The position numbers were made by a program, and so were the translations under genes. Under the pieces are notes generated by a model that was not told where the DNA came from, searched no databases, and saw nothing but the letters and a program-made list of their open reading frames with translations. A stretch of 64,000 nt of DNA from CBDHGY01 sp965263325 (GTDB lineage Bacteria; Pseudomonadota; Alphaproteobacteria; Caulobacterales; Hyphomonadaceae): contig CBDHGY010000002.1 of the NCBI GenBank assembly GCA_965263325.1, forward strand, positions 1,054,001-1,118,000. The letters are read 5' to 3'. How positions within the stretch are numbered: position 1 is the stretch's first letter; each line of letters opens with the position of its first letter. Below, in pieces: positions 54,365-62,973 of this stretch.

Positions 54365-54664
54365 CTAGGTGCCGCAAGCCATCATGGCTTCGCCCATTTT
54401 CATAGCAGCAGTCGGGTCATCTGTTGCGAGCTTCATCATCATTTCTGCCGCTGCAGCTTCATCTTTCTTACCCAACGCCACCATTTCTTTGGCTTTGTCT
54501 TCACCAATCGCATCAATGAGAGCACCAGCCTGACACTCGCAGACTTCTTTCGTTGTGCCACCTTCATCCATACAGGCTTTTACCATTTCGGATTTCGCAC
54601 CTCCGCCGCCGCCGCAGGCTGCTAAACCAAGTGCCATCATCGAGGCTGCAATCGCATATTTCAT
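54365..54664 (-). CDS. Small cysteine lipoprotein, copy 3 of 3
   Basis: 99 aa, the most compact copy: lipobox GLAAC, a short Gly stretch and the shared domain (MVKACMDEGGTTKEVCEC, final MMACGT). AAGGGGA lies 6 nt before the ATG. The mature part is almost only the cysteine domain, rich in Met, Ala and Glu. Probably the first-transcribed gene of the three. Confidence 0.75.
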   Translation of the reverse strand: MKYAIAASMMALGLAACGGGGGAKSEMVKACMDEGGTTKEVCECQAGALIDAIGEDKAKEMVALGKKDEAAAAEMMMKLATDDPTAAMKMGEAMMACGT

Positions 54665-54748
54665 GAGAATTCCCCTTCAAACTTCGAATCTCGCGCGGAA
54701 CGGAGCATAGATTTCCGGGTGTGGCCAGCCATAAAGTTGTAATCCAAC

Positions 54749-55450
54749 CTATTCGCGGCGCAAAATCTGATCAAGCCGCAACTTACCCGCACCGCTATCA
54801 ATAAAGGCTTGTTTGACAGCCAGACGGTCATAATCTTCTGCAACCCAATCCAGGAATGGTTTTGGCGTCGTGGCATTGAAGACACGGTAGGCATCGACAA
54901 ATGCGTCGAGCACACCGGTCTTTCCCTGTTTCACGTGGAGGTATTTGAAGCTGATCTGCTCAGCGGCTTCCTCGAGCGGTACTTTTGCACGCAACATCAT
55001 GTAAAGAAACGACATTATGCCTGCCCGGTCTGCGCCGGATTTACAATGCATGAACGCTGGATACGCGATTTCGTCAAACAGATCGCGGGCCCCGAAGATT
55101 TTTTCCTTGGTCGGCGTATCGCGGCTGAACATTTGATAGTCGATCAAAACAACCCCGTGCCGCTCGCAAGCCTCTTTCTCGAGCAAATAGTAACCCTTCG
55201 TGCTCTCGCCGCGCAGATTGATGATCGTTTTGATACCTAGTTCAGCTGCATATCGCTCCACATCCTTTGGTCCGGGCTGGTTGCCCCGCCACATCTCGTC
55301 GGAAATCTGATGCAGATTGCGAAACCGTGCACGCAAAAATCCGTGATCACCCCATACGAGCTCCCGGTTGGCACGCCGCCGTCCAGCAGGATCATTCAAA
55401 TCCGCTGCAACATGCCTCTTACGATACTTTTTGGGACGCAATTTGACCAT
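54749..55450 (-). CDS. Tyrosine/dual-specificity protein phosphatase-like protein
   Basis: About 233 aa from the ATG at 55450; a TTG 12 codons upstream is possible. The C-x5-R active site is HCKSGADR (Cys136, Arg142), with the supporting region RGNQPGPKDVERYAAELGIK and INLRGE. The N terminus is strongly basic. The family acts on phosphotyrosine or phospholipids. It adjoins the lipid A genes; a lipid phosphatase role is possible but unproven. Confidence 0.85.
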   Translation of the reverse strand: MVKLRPKKYRKRHVAADLNDPAGRRRANRELVWGDHGFLRARFRNLHQISDEMWRGNQPGPKDVERYAAELGIKTIINLRGESTKGYYLLEKEACERHGVVLIDYQMFSRDTPTKEKIFGARDLFDEIAYPAFMHCKSGADRAGIMSFLYMMLRAKVPLEEAAEQISFKYLHVKQGKTGVLDAFVDAYRVFNATTPKPFLDWVAEDYDRLAVKQAFIDSGAGKLRLDQILRRE

Positions 55451-55581
55451 CTCAGCCCACTTAAGCCCCCCCTTGAACCGTATCAAGCTATGTCTCCCAC
55501 TGTCTGACGCCCAAAATTACACTTCCGTAATGCCTACTGAACCAAGCTAAATGTCAGGTGCGTCTGAGCCACGCTCTCGCC

Positions 55582-56379
55582 ATGGCCCGCAGTGCGCGCT
55601 ACACAACACAGATGAAGTCACTTCTGAGATCCGGTCCCGTGTCTGCCCTTCTGGGGTGGATGATCTGGGCATATATGGCGCTCGTCACACGCACCATGCG
55701 GTGGACGATAGAAGGTGATAAGCGCGCCAAGGAGGTTTGGGCTGACGCCAACGGCGTCATCGTCGCTGGATGGCATTCTCGGATCCTGCTACTGCCGAGC
55801 GGTTGGACAAAGCGGATGCGCCAGTGGCCAGGACGGCGCGCACCAAGCGCAATGCTGATTTCATTATCGCCAGACGCTGAGCCTGTCGCTCGTGCGATCC
55901 GCCATCTGGGACTTGAAGCCATTCGCGGTTCGTCAAACCATAAACGAAAACGCAAAGACAAGGGCGGTGTGAAAGCCGTCGCTGAAGCAATTCGTCGGCT
56001 AAAGTCTGGGGGCGCTGTGTGTATCACACCCGACGGTCCACGCGGCCCAATGCAGCGCGCGCAAGCTGGACCGGTTCTATTGGCGCAGCGTGCAAGCGCT
56101 CCAATCCTTCCCTATGCCCTTGCAGCTAGTCCATCAAAACGCCTCAGCACCTGGGATCGATTCATAATCCCGTTTCCGTTCACCAAAGGGGCTATCGTAT
56201 TCGGCGAACCAATTTATGCAGAGCGCGGAAATGATGCTGAAGCTATTCGCGCATTGTTAGAGACCCGTCTCAATGAGGCGACAGCCCGGGCAGAGAAACT
56301 GGTCGGCGCTGATATACTGTCACCAGCCGCGGAAGGGTTGGAAAGGCGCGCATCCTTGGAGCAATTGAACAAAGGATGA
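55582..56379 (+). CDS. DUF374 lysophospholipid acyltransferase-like protein
   Basis: About 265 aa. VAGWHSRILLLPSG supplies the acyltransferase His65; TPDGPRGP is the second family motif. An N-terminal hydrophobic helix (about 18-38) anchors it to the inner membrane. Members are linked to lipid A genes and are thought to acylate glycolipid or KDO-lipid A. Start is uncertain: GTG 55558, ATG 55582 or ATG 55612 lack clear ribosome-binding sites, and family N termini fit 55612 best. Overlaps waaA by four bases. Confidence 0.85.
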   Translation: MARSARYTTQMKSLLRSGPVSALLGWMIWAYMALVTRTMRWTIEGDKRAKEVWADANGVIVAGWHSRILLLPSGWTKRMRQWPGRRAPSAMLISLSPDAEPVARAIRHLGLEAIRGSSNHKRKRKDKGGVKAVAEAIRRLKSGGAVCITPDGPRGPMQRAQAGPVLLAQRASAPILPYALAASPSKRLSTWDRFIIPFPFTKGAIVFGEPIYAERGNDAEAIRALLETRLNEATARAEKLVGADILSPAAEGLERRASLEQLNKG

Positions 56380-57629
56380 CAGTCGGCCTGACCCTCTACC
56401 GATTGTTTTCTCGAATTGTTGCCATCTTTCTTGGCGGCACACTGTCTCGGCGCGTAAAAAAAGGTAAGGAAGACGGCGCACGCTTGAATGAACGCCGCGC
56501 CAGAAAGTTACCAGTTCGACCGCCTGGACGGATTGTTTGGCTACACGGTGCGAGCGTCGGTGAGAGCTTAATTCTCCTCGAGGTTGGAAAACGCTTGGTC
56601 AACGAAGCACCAGATTTGCACTTACTATTTACCAGCCAGACTCAAACGTCCGCTCAGATGATTGTAGAGAACCTCCCCGACCGCTCATTTCATCAGATGG
56701 CACCTATCGATACGGTCGGCGCTGCTGAGCGTTTCGTCCGCCATTGGGCACCTTCCCTTGGAATATTTGCAGAAGGTGAAATCTGGCCCAATCTACTGCT
56801 TCGCGCGAACAAGAAAGGTGTTCGTCTTGCATTGATAAATGCGCGGATGACCGAAAAATCATTGCGTGGATGGCGGCGCTGGAAAAGTCTGGCAAAAAGA
56901 GTATTTGCTGGCTTTGATGTCATTCTCGCAGCAGACGATCAAACGGCCACCGGGCTTAGCACCCTGCTCGAGAGAGAAGTCACTTCGCCCGGCAACCTGA
57001 AGTCCTCATTACCGCCGCCAAGCTTTGATGAAGCCGAATTCAATCGAATGAAAGTTGGTTTGCTATCGGATCGCAAATGCCTGCTTGCGGCATCGACCCA
57101 TGAGGGAGAAGAATCCATTGCGATGGACGCGCAGCGACTGCTCGCTGAACCGCACGTATTGATCATTGCCCCGCGCCATCCCGAACGCGGAGATACCATC
57201 GAAAATGAGATCCTTTCCCGAGGCCTCACATGCTCTCGGCGTTCGCGGCGAGATGCTATTTCTACCGAAACGGATATCCTGCTCGCTGACACGCTTGGCG
57301 AGATGGGAATGTGGTTTCGATTGGCCGACGCAATTTATCTGGGTGGAGGGCACACGCCGGGTGTGGGCGGACACAACCCATTAGAGGCGTTCAAGCTCGG
57401 CAAAACGGTGATTACTGGGCCAGATACGTTCAACTTCGCCGATATGATGAAAACACTCGGAGCAATAGGCGCGGTGCGCTTTGCCGAAGATGCGAATGAA
57501 CTCGCCAATCTAATACCCGAACCCGCGCATGTGAACGAAGCTGCACTGACTGATTGGTTACAGGAAGCCAACATTCCGATGCGAAAAACTTTAAGCGCTT
57601 TGTTGGAGCTGCTAGAGTCAGGCTCATGA
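56376..57629 (+). CDS. waaA: 3-deoxy-D-manno-octulosonate transferase (WaaA/KdtA)
   Basis: 417 aa. The GT30 signature HGASVGESL (about 57-65, catalytic Glu63) and GIFAEGEIWPNLL are present; the C-terminal GGGHTPGVGGHNPLE is the CMP-KDO site. It attaches KDO to lipid IV-A on the cytoplasmic side of the inner membrane, an essential step of lipopolysaccharide core synthesis. Start and stop overlap the neighbouring genes by four bases. Confidence 0.95.
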   Translation: MTVGLTLYRLFSRIVAIFLGGTLSRRVKKGKEDGARLNERRARKLPVRPPGRIVWLHGASVGESLILLEVGKRLVNEAPDLHLLFTSQTQTSAQMIVENLPDRSFHQMAPIDTVGAAERFVRHWAPSLGIFAEGEIWPNLLLRANKKGVRLALINARMTEKSLRGWRRWKSLAKRVFAGFDVILAADDQTATGLSTLLEREVTSPGNLKSSLPPPSFDEAEFNRMKVGLLSDRKCLLAASTHEGEESIAMDAQRLLAEPHVLIIAPRHPERGDTIENEILSRGLTCSRRSRRDAISTETDILLADTLGEMGMWFRLADAIYLGGGHTPGVGGHNPLEAFKLGKTVITGPDTFNFADMMKTLGAIGAVRFAEDANELANLIPEPAHVNEAALTDWLQEANIPMRKTLSALLELLESGS

Positions 57630-58618
57630 ATCCGCCACACTTCTGGTCACACGGTCTCGACCCTTACTCGCGAGAAGCAGCACCATTCGTGCGCGCCATG
57701 TTGACTCCGCTTGCAAATATTTATGCCTGGGCTGGCGCGCGACGACTTCGGAAGACGGAATCCTATAGGTGCGCTGTGCCAGTTATTTGCGTCGGCAATG
57801 TCACTATTGGCGGCACTGGCAAAAGCCCTCTGGTTGCTGCTCTACGGAGCTGGTTCGCTGCAAAAGGCATTCGCGCCGCCAGTTTATCACGAGGCTATAA
57901 GGGTTCCTTGAAAGGGCCGTTGAAAGTGAACGCCGAGTTTCACTCCGCCGCCGAGGTTGGCGACGAGCCACTTATGCTCGGACGAAAAGGAGAAAGCTGG
58001 ATCGGTGCAAACAGAGCTGCCGCCGGGAAAGCAATGGTAGAGGACGGCGTTGAACTTATCCTCATGGATGATGGATTTCAGAATCCCCAACTCTACAAGG
58101 ATCATTCGATGCTTGTTATTGATAGCGCCGCGCCCTTCGGAAATGGACACGTCATCCCCAAAGGTCCCCTGCGCGAACCCGTGGCTGCAGCAGAAGCACG
58201 CGCGCAATCGATTGTCCTGGTTGGCTCCGGCACTTGTCCGGAGATACTGAAAACCACAAAACCAATTTTGCGAGCTCATATCCAGCCGCTCTTCCCTCCG
58301 CCGCGCGGCCGTCTTGTCGCGTTTGCGGGCATTGGCCGACCTGCCAAGTTCTTTGATGCATTGATTTCCCATGGCGGCGAAATCAGTGAGAGCATTCCGT
58401 ATGCAGATCATCATACTTACTCAGAAGGAGATCTGAAGTACTTACACGCACTCGCAGCCGAGCGCGGCGCGAAACTGATCACGACTGAAAAAGACTTTGT
58501 TCGCTTGAAAGATCCACAACAAACCGGCATCACCCCATGGCCGATTGAAACAGTGTTCGAGAGTGAAGAAATACTTAGTGATATATTCGCTCCGATCCTT
58601 GAGAGGCTGAGCATATGA
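57626..58618 (+). CDS. lpxK: Tetraacyldisaccharide 4'-kinase LpxK
   Basis: 330 aa from the ATG at 57626, overlapping the waaA stop (ATGA); a longer frame would run into waaA. The P-loop is GGTGKS (62-67), followed by SLSRGYKG and LILMDDGFQNP, the LpxK signatures. Phosphorylates the 4' position of the lipid A disaccharide. Normally acts before WaaA, but gene order does not follow pathway order here. Confidence 0.95.
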   Translation: MNPPHFWSHGLDPYSREAAPFVRAMLTPLANIYAWAGARRLRKTESYRCAVPVICVGNVTIGGTGKSPLVAALRSWFAAKGIRAASLSRGYKGSLKGPLKVNAEFHSAAEVGDEPLMLGRKGESWIGANRAAAGKAMVEDGVELILMDDGFQNPQLYKDHSMLVIDSAAPFGNGHVIPKGPLREPVAAAEARAQSIVLVGSGTCPEILKTTKPILRAHIQPLFPPPRGRLVAFAGIGRPAKFFDALISHGGEISESIPYADHHTYSEGDLKYLHALAAERGAKLITTEKDFVRLKDPQQTGITPWPIETVFESEEILSDIFAPILERLSI

Positions 58619-59592
58619 GCACCAGCGTCGACCGCGATCAATATATTCGGCCAAAGGATATTGATAACCGCTCCACCTGGAAGCAGCGACTCATGTGGCG
58701 CATCGAAACGATTGGTTGGGATGTTATCTATTGGTGGCCGATGAAAATGCTCGGCGCTGATCGCGCGAGCAATTTTACAGGATGGCTTTTGAAGAAAATT
58801 GGCCCGCGCCTTAGCCAACACAAAACTGCTCTTCGCAACCTTCGGCTCGCTTTTCCCGACTGGAGCGAAGAGAAGGTAAAAGAAACCGCCTTGAAAAGCT
58901 GGGAAGGCGTTGGTCGCACAGCGGGTGAGCTGCCCCATCTTCCAAAAATCCATCCTTATAAGGGTGAACGTGTTGAAGTCGTCGGCGCAGAGCGCTTAGA
59001 CGCAATTGAAGCATCTGAAAAAGGTGCGGTGATGATCTCAGGCCACTTCGCAAACTGGGAGGTGATGGCAGCAGTGATTTGTCGCCGCCCCGTGGATTGC
59101 CTTGTCACTTATCGCGCCCTCAATAATCCTCACATTGATCGCCGGCTCAACAAGGTGCGGCACGATTACGGTATTGGAGTGCTCGCACCCAAGGGGCTTG
59201 GCACTCGCGAGCTAATGCGTGCGCTTTCCAAGGGACGCGCAGTTGCACTCATGAATGACCAAAAATTCAATGAGGGCTTGCCAATTCCTTTTTTTGGTCA
59301 TGAGGCAATGACAGCGCCTGGACCCGCGCGCCTTGCCATCAAATACAACGTGCCGATTGTACCCGTTTCAACTGTGCGCACCGGGCCGGCCCGCTTCCGG
59401 GTGACAATTCATGAGTCCATCATACCGGCGAACACGGGCGACAGCGAAGCGGATCTGCGCGCAACTGTTCAGGCTATCACCCACTTTATTGAGGCGCGCG
59501 TGCGCGAACATCCGGATCAATGGTTTTGGCAACACCGCCGCTGGCCAAAAGACGTTTGGAGGCAGGCCGGCGTGATCGACGCGCGCGCATGA
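58615..59592 (+). CDS. lpxL: Lipid A biosynthesis acyltransferase (LpxL/HtrB family)
   Basis: 325 aa. The H-x4-E active site is SGHFANWEV (His144, Glu149); MNDQKFNEGLPIPFFG is a second conserved block. An N-terminal membrane helix is followed by the soluble acyltransferase domain. Adds a secondary acyl chain to KDO2-lipid IV-A or its precursor. ATGA overlap with lpxK. Confidence 0.92.
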   Translation: MSTSVDRDQYIRPKDIDNRSTWKQRLMWRIETIGWDVIYWWPMKMLGADRASNFTGWLLKKIGPRLSQHKTALRNLRLAFPDWSEEKVKETALKSWEGVGRTAGELPHLPKIHPYKGERVEVVGAERLDAIEASEKGAVMISGHFANWEVMAAVICRRPVDCLVTYRALNNPHIDRRLNKVRHDYGIGVLAPKGLGTRELMRALSKGRAVALMNDQKFNEGLPIPFFGHEAMTAPGPARLAIKYNVPIVPVSTVRTGPARFRVTIHESIIPANTGDSEADLRATVQAITHFIEARVREHPDQWFWQHRRWPKDVWRQAGVIDARA

Positions 59593-59657
59593 TGATATTG
59601 TCTTGCCTTCCCTAACGCGCGTTGGCGACACTCTCGGAAAATATAGGAGGAGCCCCA

Positions 59658-60803
59658 ATGCTATCTGGCCAAAATTTTGTGGTGCCGCCGAGCCCACGAC
59701 TGATTTTCGGAAAGGGAACGAGCCTTCAAATCAGCGAACACTTAGAAGCAATGGGTCTCGGTTCAGCCCTAATTGTGACTGACAAAAACCTGCATGCGTC
59801 AGGCGTGTTATCTCCCGTCATAGATGCGTTGAAAGTGGCGAATATCAATGTCGGCGTGTTCGATGGTGTAGAGCCCAACCCGACAAATGAAAATGTCGAA
59901 AGCGGCGCAAAGACATTGGCAAGTCTCGGCGACGCTTGTGTCATCCCAATTGGCGGTGGGTCTTCCCTTGATTGCGGGAAAGCGATTGCGCTCCTAGCGG
60001 AAAATGGCGACACCGTAGAACACATGCAAGCAACCCAGCCACCTGCTGCAGCTCGGTTGCCGATCATAGCTGTTCCCACGACTGCTGGCACAGGCTCAGA
60101 GACTAACGGGGCGTGCGTGATCACAATCTCCTCAATTGGTCGCAAGACTTATGTCAGCCACCCAAGCATCATTCCGGAGATTGCTGTTCTGGATCCTGAT
60201 TTGACCATCGGACTTCCGGTTTATCCGACAGCAACATGCGGCTTCGATGTTCTAACTCACGCAACAGAAGCTTTCGTCTCGATCGTCGCGAATTCCTATT
60301 CAGATCGGTTGGCACTCGACGCGATCGAGAAAGTCGCTGGCAATCTTCGCCGCGTTGTGGCTGACGGAAGCGACGAAGAGGCACGGGCTCAGATGCTTCT
60401 CGGGTCTTCAATGGCCGCTATGGCATTTAATGTTGCTTTTCTCGGCACCGTTCATGGCACGGGCCACGCGCTTTCAGCACGGCTGCATGCTGCTCACGGA
60501 CAAACACTGGCAACAATGTATCCGCATGTCATGGAATACAATATGCCGGAGCGGTCAGAAAAATATGCTCAAATTGCGCGATTGCTCGATGCGTCCGTGC
60601 CAGCCAATGGCAACGCCGCCATCGATGCATCGCTGAAACTGCGCAGCGATATCGGGATTGATAAATCCATTCGCGATCTTGGCGGCGATGAAGACTTGAT
60701 CCCCACTTTGGTGGAAGACGCAGCGGCAGACCTTATCAATGGCTTCAATCCAAGACCTGTCACACCGGAAGCATTTGAAGCGCTTTACCGGGCCGCTTTA
60801 TAG
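59658..60803 (+). CDS. Iron-containing alcohol dehydrogenase
   Basis: 381 aa from the ATG at 59658, preceded by TAGGAGG. NAD-binding GGGSSLD (about 99-105) and iron ligands Asp197, His201, His266 and His280 are present (FDVLTHATEA, TVHGTGHALS, HAAHGQ). The family includes 1,2-propanediol oxidoreductase, gamma-hydroxybutyrate and maleylacetate reductases, so the substrate is open. Separate ribosome-binding site and 65-bp gap from lpxL. Confidence 0.92.
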   Translation: MLSGQNFVVPPSPRLIFGKGTSLQISEHLEAMGLGSALIVTDKNLHASGVLSPVIDALKVANINVGVFDGVEPNPTNENVESGAKTLASLGDACVIPIGGGSSLDCGKAIALLAENGDTVEHMQATQPPAAARLPIIAVPTTAGTGSETNGACVITISSIGRKTYVSHPSIIPEIAVLDPDLTIGLPVYPTATCGFDVLTHATEAFVSIVANSYSDRLALDAIEKVAGNLRRVVADGSDEEARAQMLLGSSMAAMAFNVAFLGTVHGTGHALSARLHAAHGQTLATMYPHVMEYNMPERSEKYAQIARLLDASVPANGNAAIDASLKLRSDIGIDKSIRDLGGDEDLIPTLVEDAAADLINGFNPRPVTPEAFEALYRAAL

Positions 60804-60842
60804 GCAAGCGACGCGCTGACGCCTACCACACCATCGCTTTCT

Positions 60843-61241
60843 TCAGAGCCGTATCGAGTTCAATCGGAATATCAACCGGCTGCTTCTCCACTCGGTAAGA
60901 TCACGCGGCGCAGCGTCTAGCTTCAGATACCGCCACCCCTGAAACGGACGTTTCGGCTGGGCGTAGGTCCGGTGAATTTCGGGATCAAACACCAGCTCAC
61001 AAAATTTGCGCCCCTCCTCATCGGCCATCTCATTGATAGAAATGATCCGTTGGCGCACACGGATAGCGCGCTTAATTACCCAATACATGGAACCACCGGA
61101 GAGAACTTCCTGCGCTCGCTTCGGCATCATCCTCGTATGATGATATGGTGTGGGGCTCGAACGCATCAGACGATTCTGCCAACTGACGAGATCATCAATC
61201 GTTTCCGCACCAACGCAGAGTTTCACAATGTGAATGGTCAT
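60843..61241 (-). CDS. DUF1489 family protein, C terminus apparently frameshifted
   Basis: 132 aa. MTIHIVKLCVGAETIDDLVSWQ, HTRMMPKRAQEVLSGGSMYW and RPFQGWRYLKLDAAPRDL are the conserved DUF1489 blocks. After the last one the frame gives WRSSRLIFRLNSIRL, unlike the family, while another frame reads VEKQPVDIPIELDTALKK and ends at 60823. One missing base near 60890-60896 would restore a usual-length protein. Function of the family is unknown. It lies 10 bases downstream of the exported-protein gene. Confidence 0.8.
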   Translation of the reverse strand: MTIHIVKLCVGAETIDDLVSWQNRLMRSSPTPYHHTRMMPKRAQEVLSGGSMYWVIKRAIRVRQRIISINEMADEEGRKFCELVFDPEIHRTYAQPKRPFQGWRYLKLDAAPRDLTEWRSSRLIFRLNSIRL

Positions 61242-61251
61242 GAAACGGAAT

Positions 61252-61977
61252 TTAACGCGGAAGCTGATTCCCGCCAGTGCCGTCTTGCCTCATTTCCACA
61301 AAGGCTTGCTCAGCCTTCTTGCTGGAAAAGAAGAATTCAGCCTGTAGCACGCGCGCCGAATAAGATCGGCGGAATGTCTTCAGGGCGGCTCGGGCTTCAA
61401 GATCAATCGTGAAGGCAGACACAAAACTCATGCCGTAGCGAGGTTCTGCCTCTAGATAATATGATTGGTTATAGCGTTGAATTTTGCCGCCGTCCGGGCC
61501 TTTGACAGGGTTCGGCAGTGTATAGTCGATCCGCACAAACTGATCGCCGACCGGATCGAGCCAAGCCGTTGCTCGCATCCGCTCGGCCGCCCAGATATCG
61601 TACTTGCCATCATTGAGCGACGGCTCATGCTTGAAATTAATCCGCCACGCCATGCCCAAATCTTCAGCGTGAACGCTATGGCCAAGGCTTGCTCGCAAAT
61701 CATCTGGAAAAAGGCGCGCATCTGGAGACGCCTCAGCCCCCCAATGGGCCGCCACCTGATCCAAATCGCTATCTTCACCGCGCGCTGATATCAACAACCA
61801 TCGCTGTTCCTCTGGAAGACGAGGATCATAATCAAATATCCGAGTCGCTGACTGGCTGGAAAGCTCAACCGTGAACGCGGCGCGCATCGTGTTAGGTGCT
61901 TCTGCTTTCTCCAGCGCAGCATCGACTGGGCCAACAGATGTCGACAAGGGAAACGCGATCACAAGCAGAAGCAGCAT
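61252..61977 (-). CDS. Exported protein of unknown function
   Basis: 241 aa. N-terminal signal peptide (MLLLLVIAFPLSTSVGPVDA, about 1-20). The mature part is beta-rich and charged, with no cysteines (e.g. FVRIDYTLPNPVKGPDGGKI, YYLEAEPRYGMSFV). No family recognised; a periplasmic or outer-membrane-associated protein is likely. Weak ribosome-binding site at the ATG. Confidence 0.68.
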   Translation of the reverse strand: MLLLLVIAFPLSTSVGPVDAALEKAEAPNTMRAAFTVELSSQSATRIFDYDPRLPEEQRWLLISARGEDSDLDQVAAHWGAEASPDARLFPDDLRASLGHSVHAEDLGMAWRINFKHEPSLNDGKYDIWAAERMRATAWLDPVGDQFVRIDYTLPNPVKGPDGGKIQRYNQSYYLEAEPRYGMSFVSAFTIDLEARAALKTFRRSYSARVLQAEFFFSSKKAEQAFVEMRQDGTGGNQLPR

Positions 61978-62012
61978 ATCAGGGCCAAGCTATTGGACCT
62001 GATTTGAGTCAA

Positions 62013-62945
62013 TTATGCGGCAGGCAGATCCCGCACAGCATTTCTCGCATTCAGGTCAACTGTAAAACTAGGTTTCACTATAGTTTTGAAGGATGAACGA
62101 GACCCTACCAACTTATGCGCTCTCGCATATGCGGCTTTGGCATACTTTCGTGCGCGACCATCATTTTCGATCGACGGTGCCTTACCAAATCGGCGGCGCA
62201 GAATTCCATTTGTATAGAGGGCGTTCGCATGAACTATTGCGGGCAACGTCATAAACTCGCATGACAAGGAGACATTTACGCAGTCACCATTGTCTATGCG
62301 GTGAGGTGCGGTTTGAGGCCAGCTTGCCATTTTTCCAGGCGTTAATTTGTAAACCTCTGCGGCTTCATCGAACGCCGGATCGTAATCTATCTCTTCCTCG
62401 GTTTCACCAAGTACAACCCCCTCGACCTGTTCATCGCGGGCATAAGGCGCTCCTGTCGGATAGACGTACATCGTCTTCTCACCCTTAATTTGCCAGAGCG
62501 ACACGAGCGGAATATCCAAATGGTAAAACACTCGAGCTTTTGGGCTCGAGATGAGGACACCGACATCACGCTTGAATGTCTTTATGCCAGGCGTGCGGGC
62601 GTCTAACTCCCCGAACATTTCATCGCAAAGCCGCTCATATAGGGAGCAATGATCGTTCACTCTGCGCAGATTTAGCCAGAGCATTCCGCGCTTGACCGCC
62701 TCCAGGATTTCTTCTCCGTTCAGATCACCGACAACGCCGCGGCGAAAACTCTCTTTTGCGCCGGATTCAGCATTGTCCATCGTATAAAGATTAAAACCAT
62801 CCCGGGGATATCGATCGAGCAATTCCGCTAAGCCATCGTCTGAAAACATCTTACGTGTGTGCAGATTATGGTCAGTGAGGATCGGATGTTTTGTGAATGC
62901 GGATGCAGTCTCCGCCGTCCAGTCGGTCAAAATGTGGTTAGCCAT
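62013..62945 (-). CDS. Cupin/JmjC-like protein, probable Fe(II) oxygenase fold
   Basis: 310 aa, no signal peptide. A double-stranded beta-helix core is suggested by FYHLDIPLVSLWQIKGEK (His142, Asp144) and SWPQTAPHRIDNGDCVNVSL (His215), the H-x-D...H triad of Fe(II)/2-oxoglutarate enzymes. The N-terminal domain (about 1-130) and basic tail (about 255-310) are not recognised. Substrate unknown. Confidence 0.65.
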   Translation of the reverse strand: MANHILTDWTAETASAFTKHPILTDHNLHTRKMFSDDGLAELLDRYPRDGFNLYTMDNAESGAKESFRRGVVGDLNGEEILEAVKRGMLWLNLRRVNDHCSLYERLCDEMFGELDARTPGIKTFKRDVGVLISSPKARVFYHLDIPLVSLWQIKGEKTMYVYPTGAPYARDEQVEGVVLGETEEEIDYDPAFDEAAEVYKLTPGKMASWPQTAPHRIDNGDCVNVSLSCEFMTLPAIVHANALYTNGILRRRFGKAPSIENDGRARKYAKAAYARAHKLVGSRSSFKTIVKPSFTVDLNARNAVRDLPAA

Positions 62946-62973
62946 TTCTTAGCGTTCCCAATTTGGGGCATGA

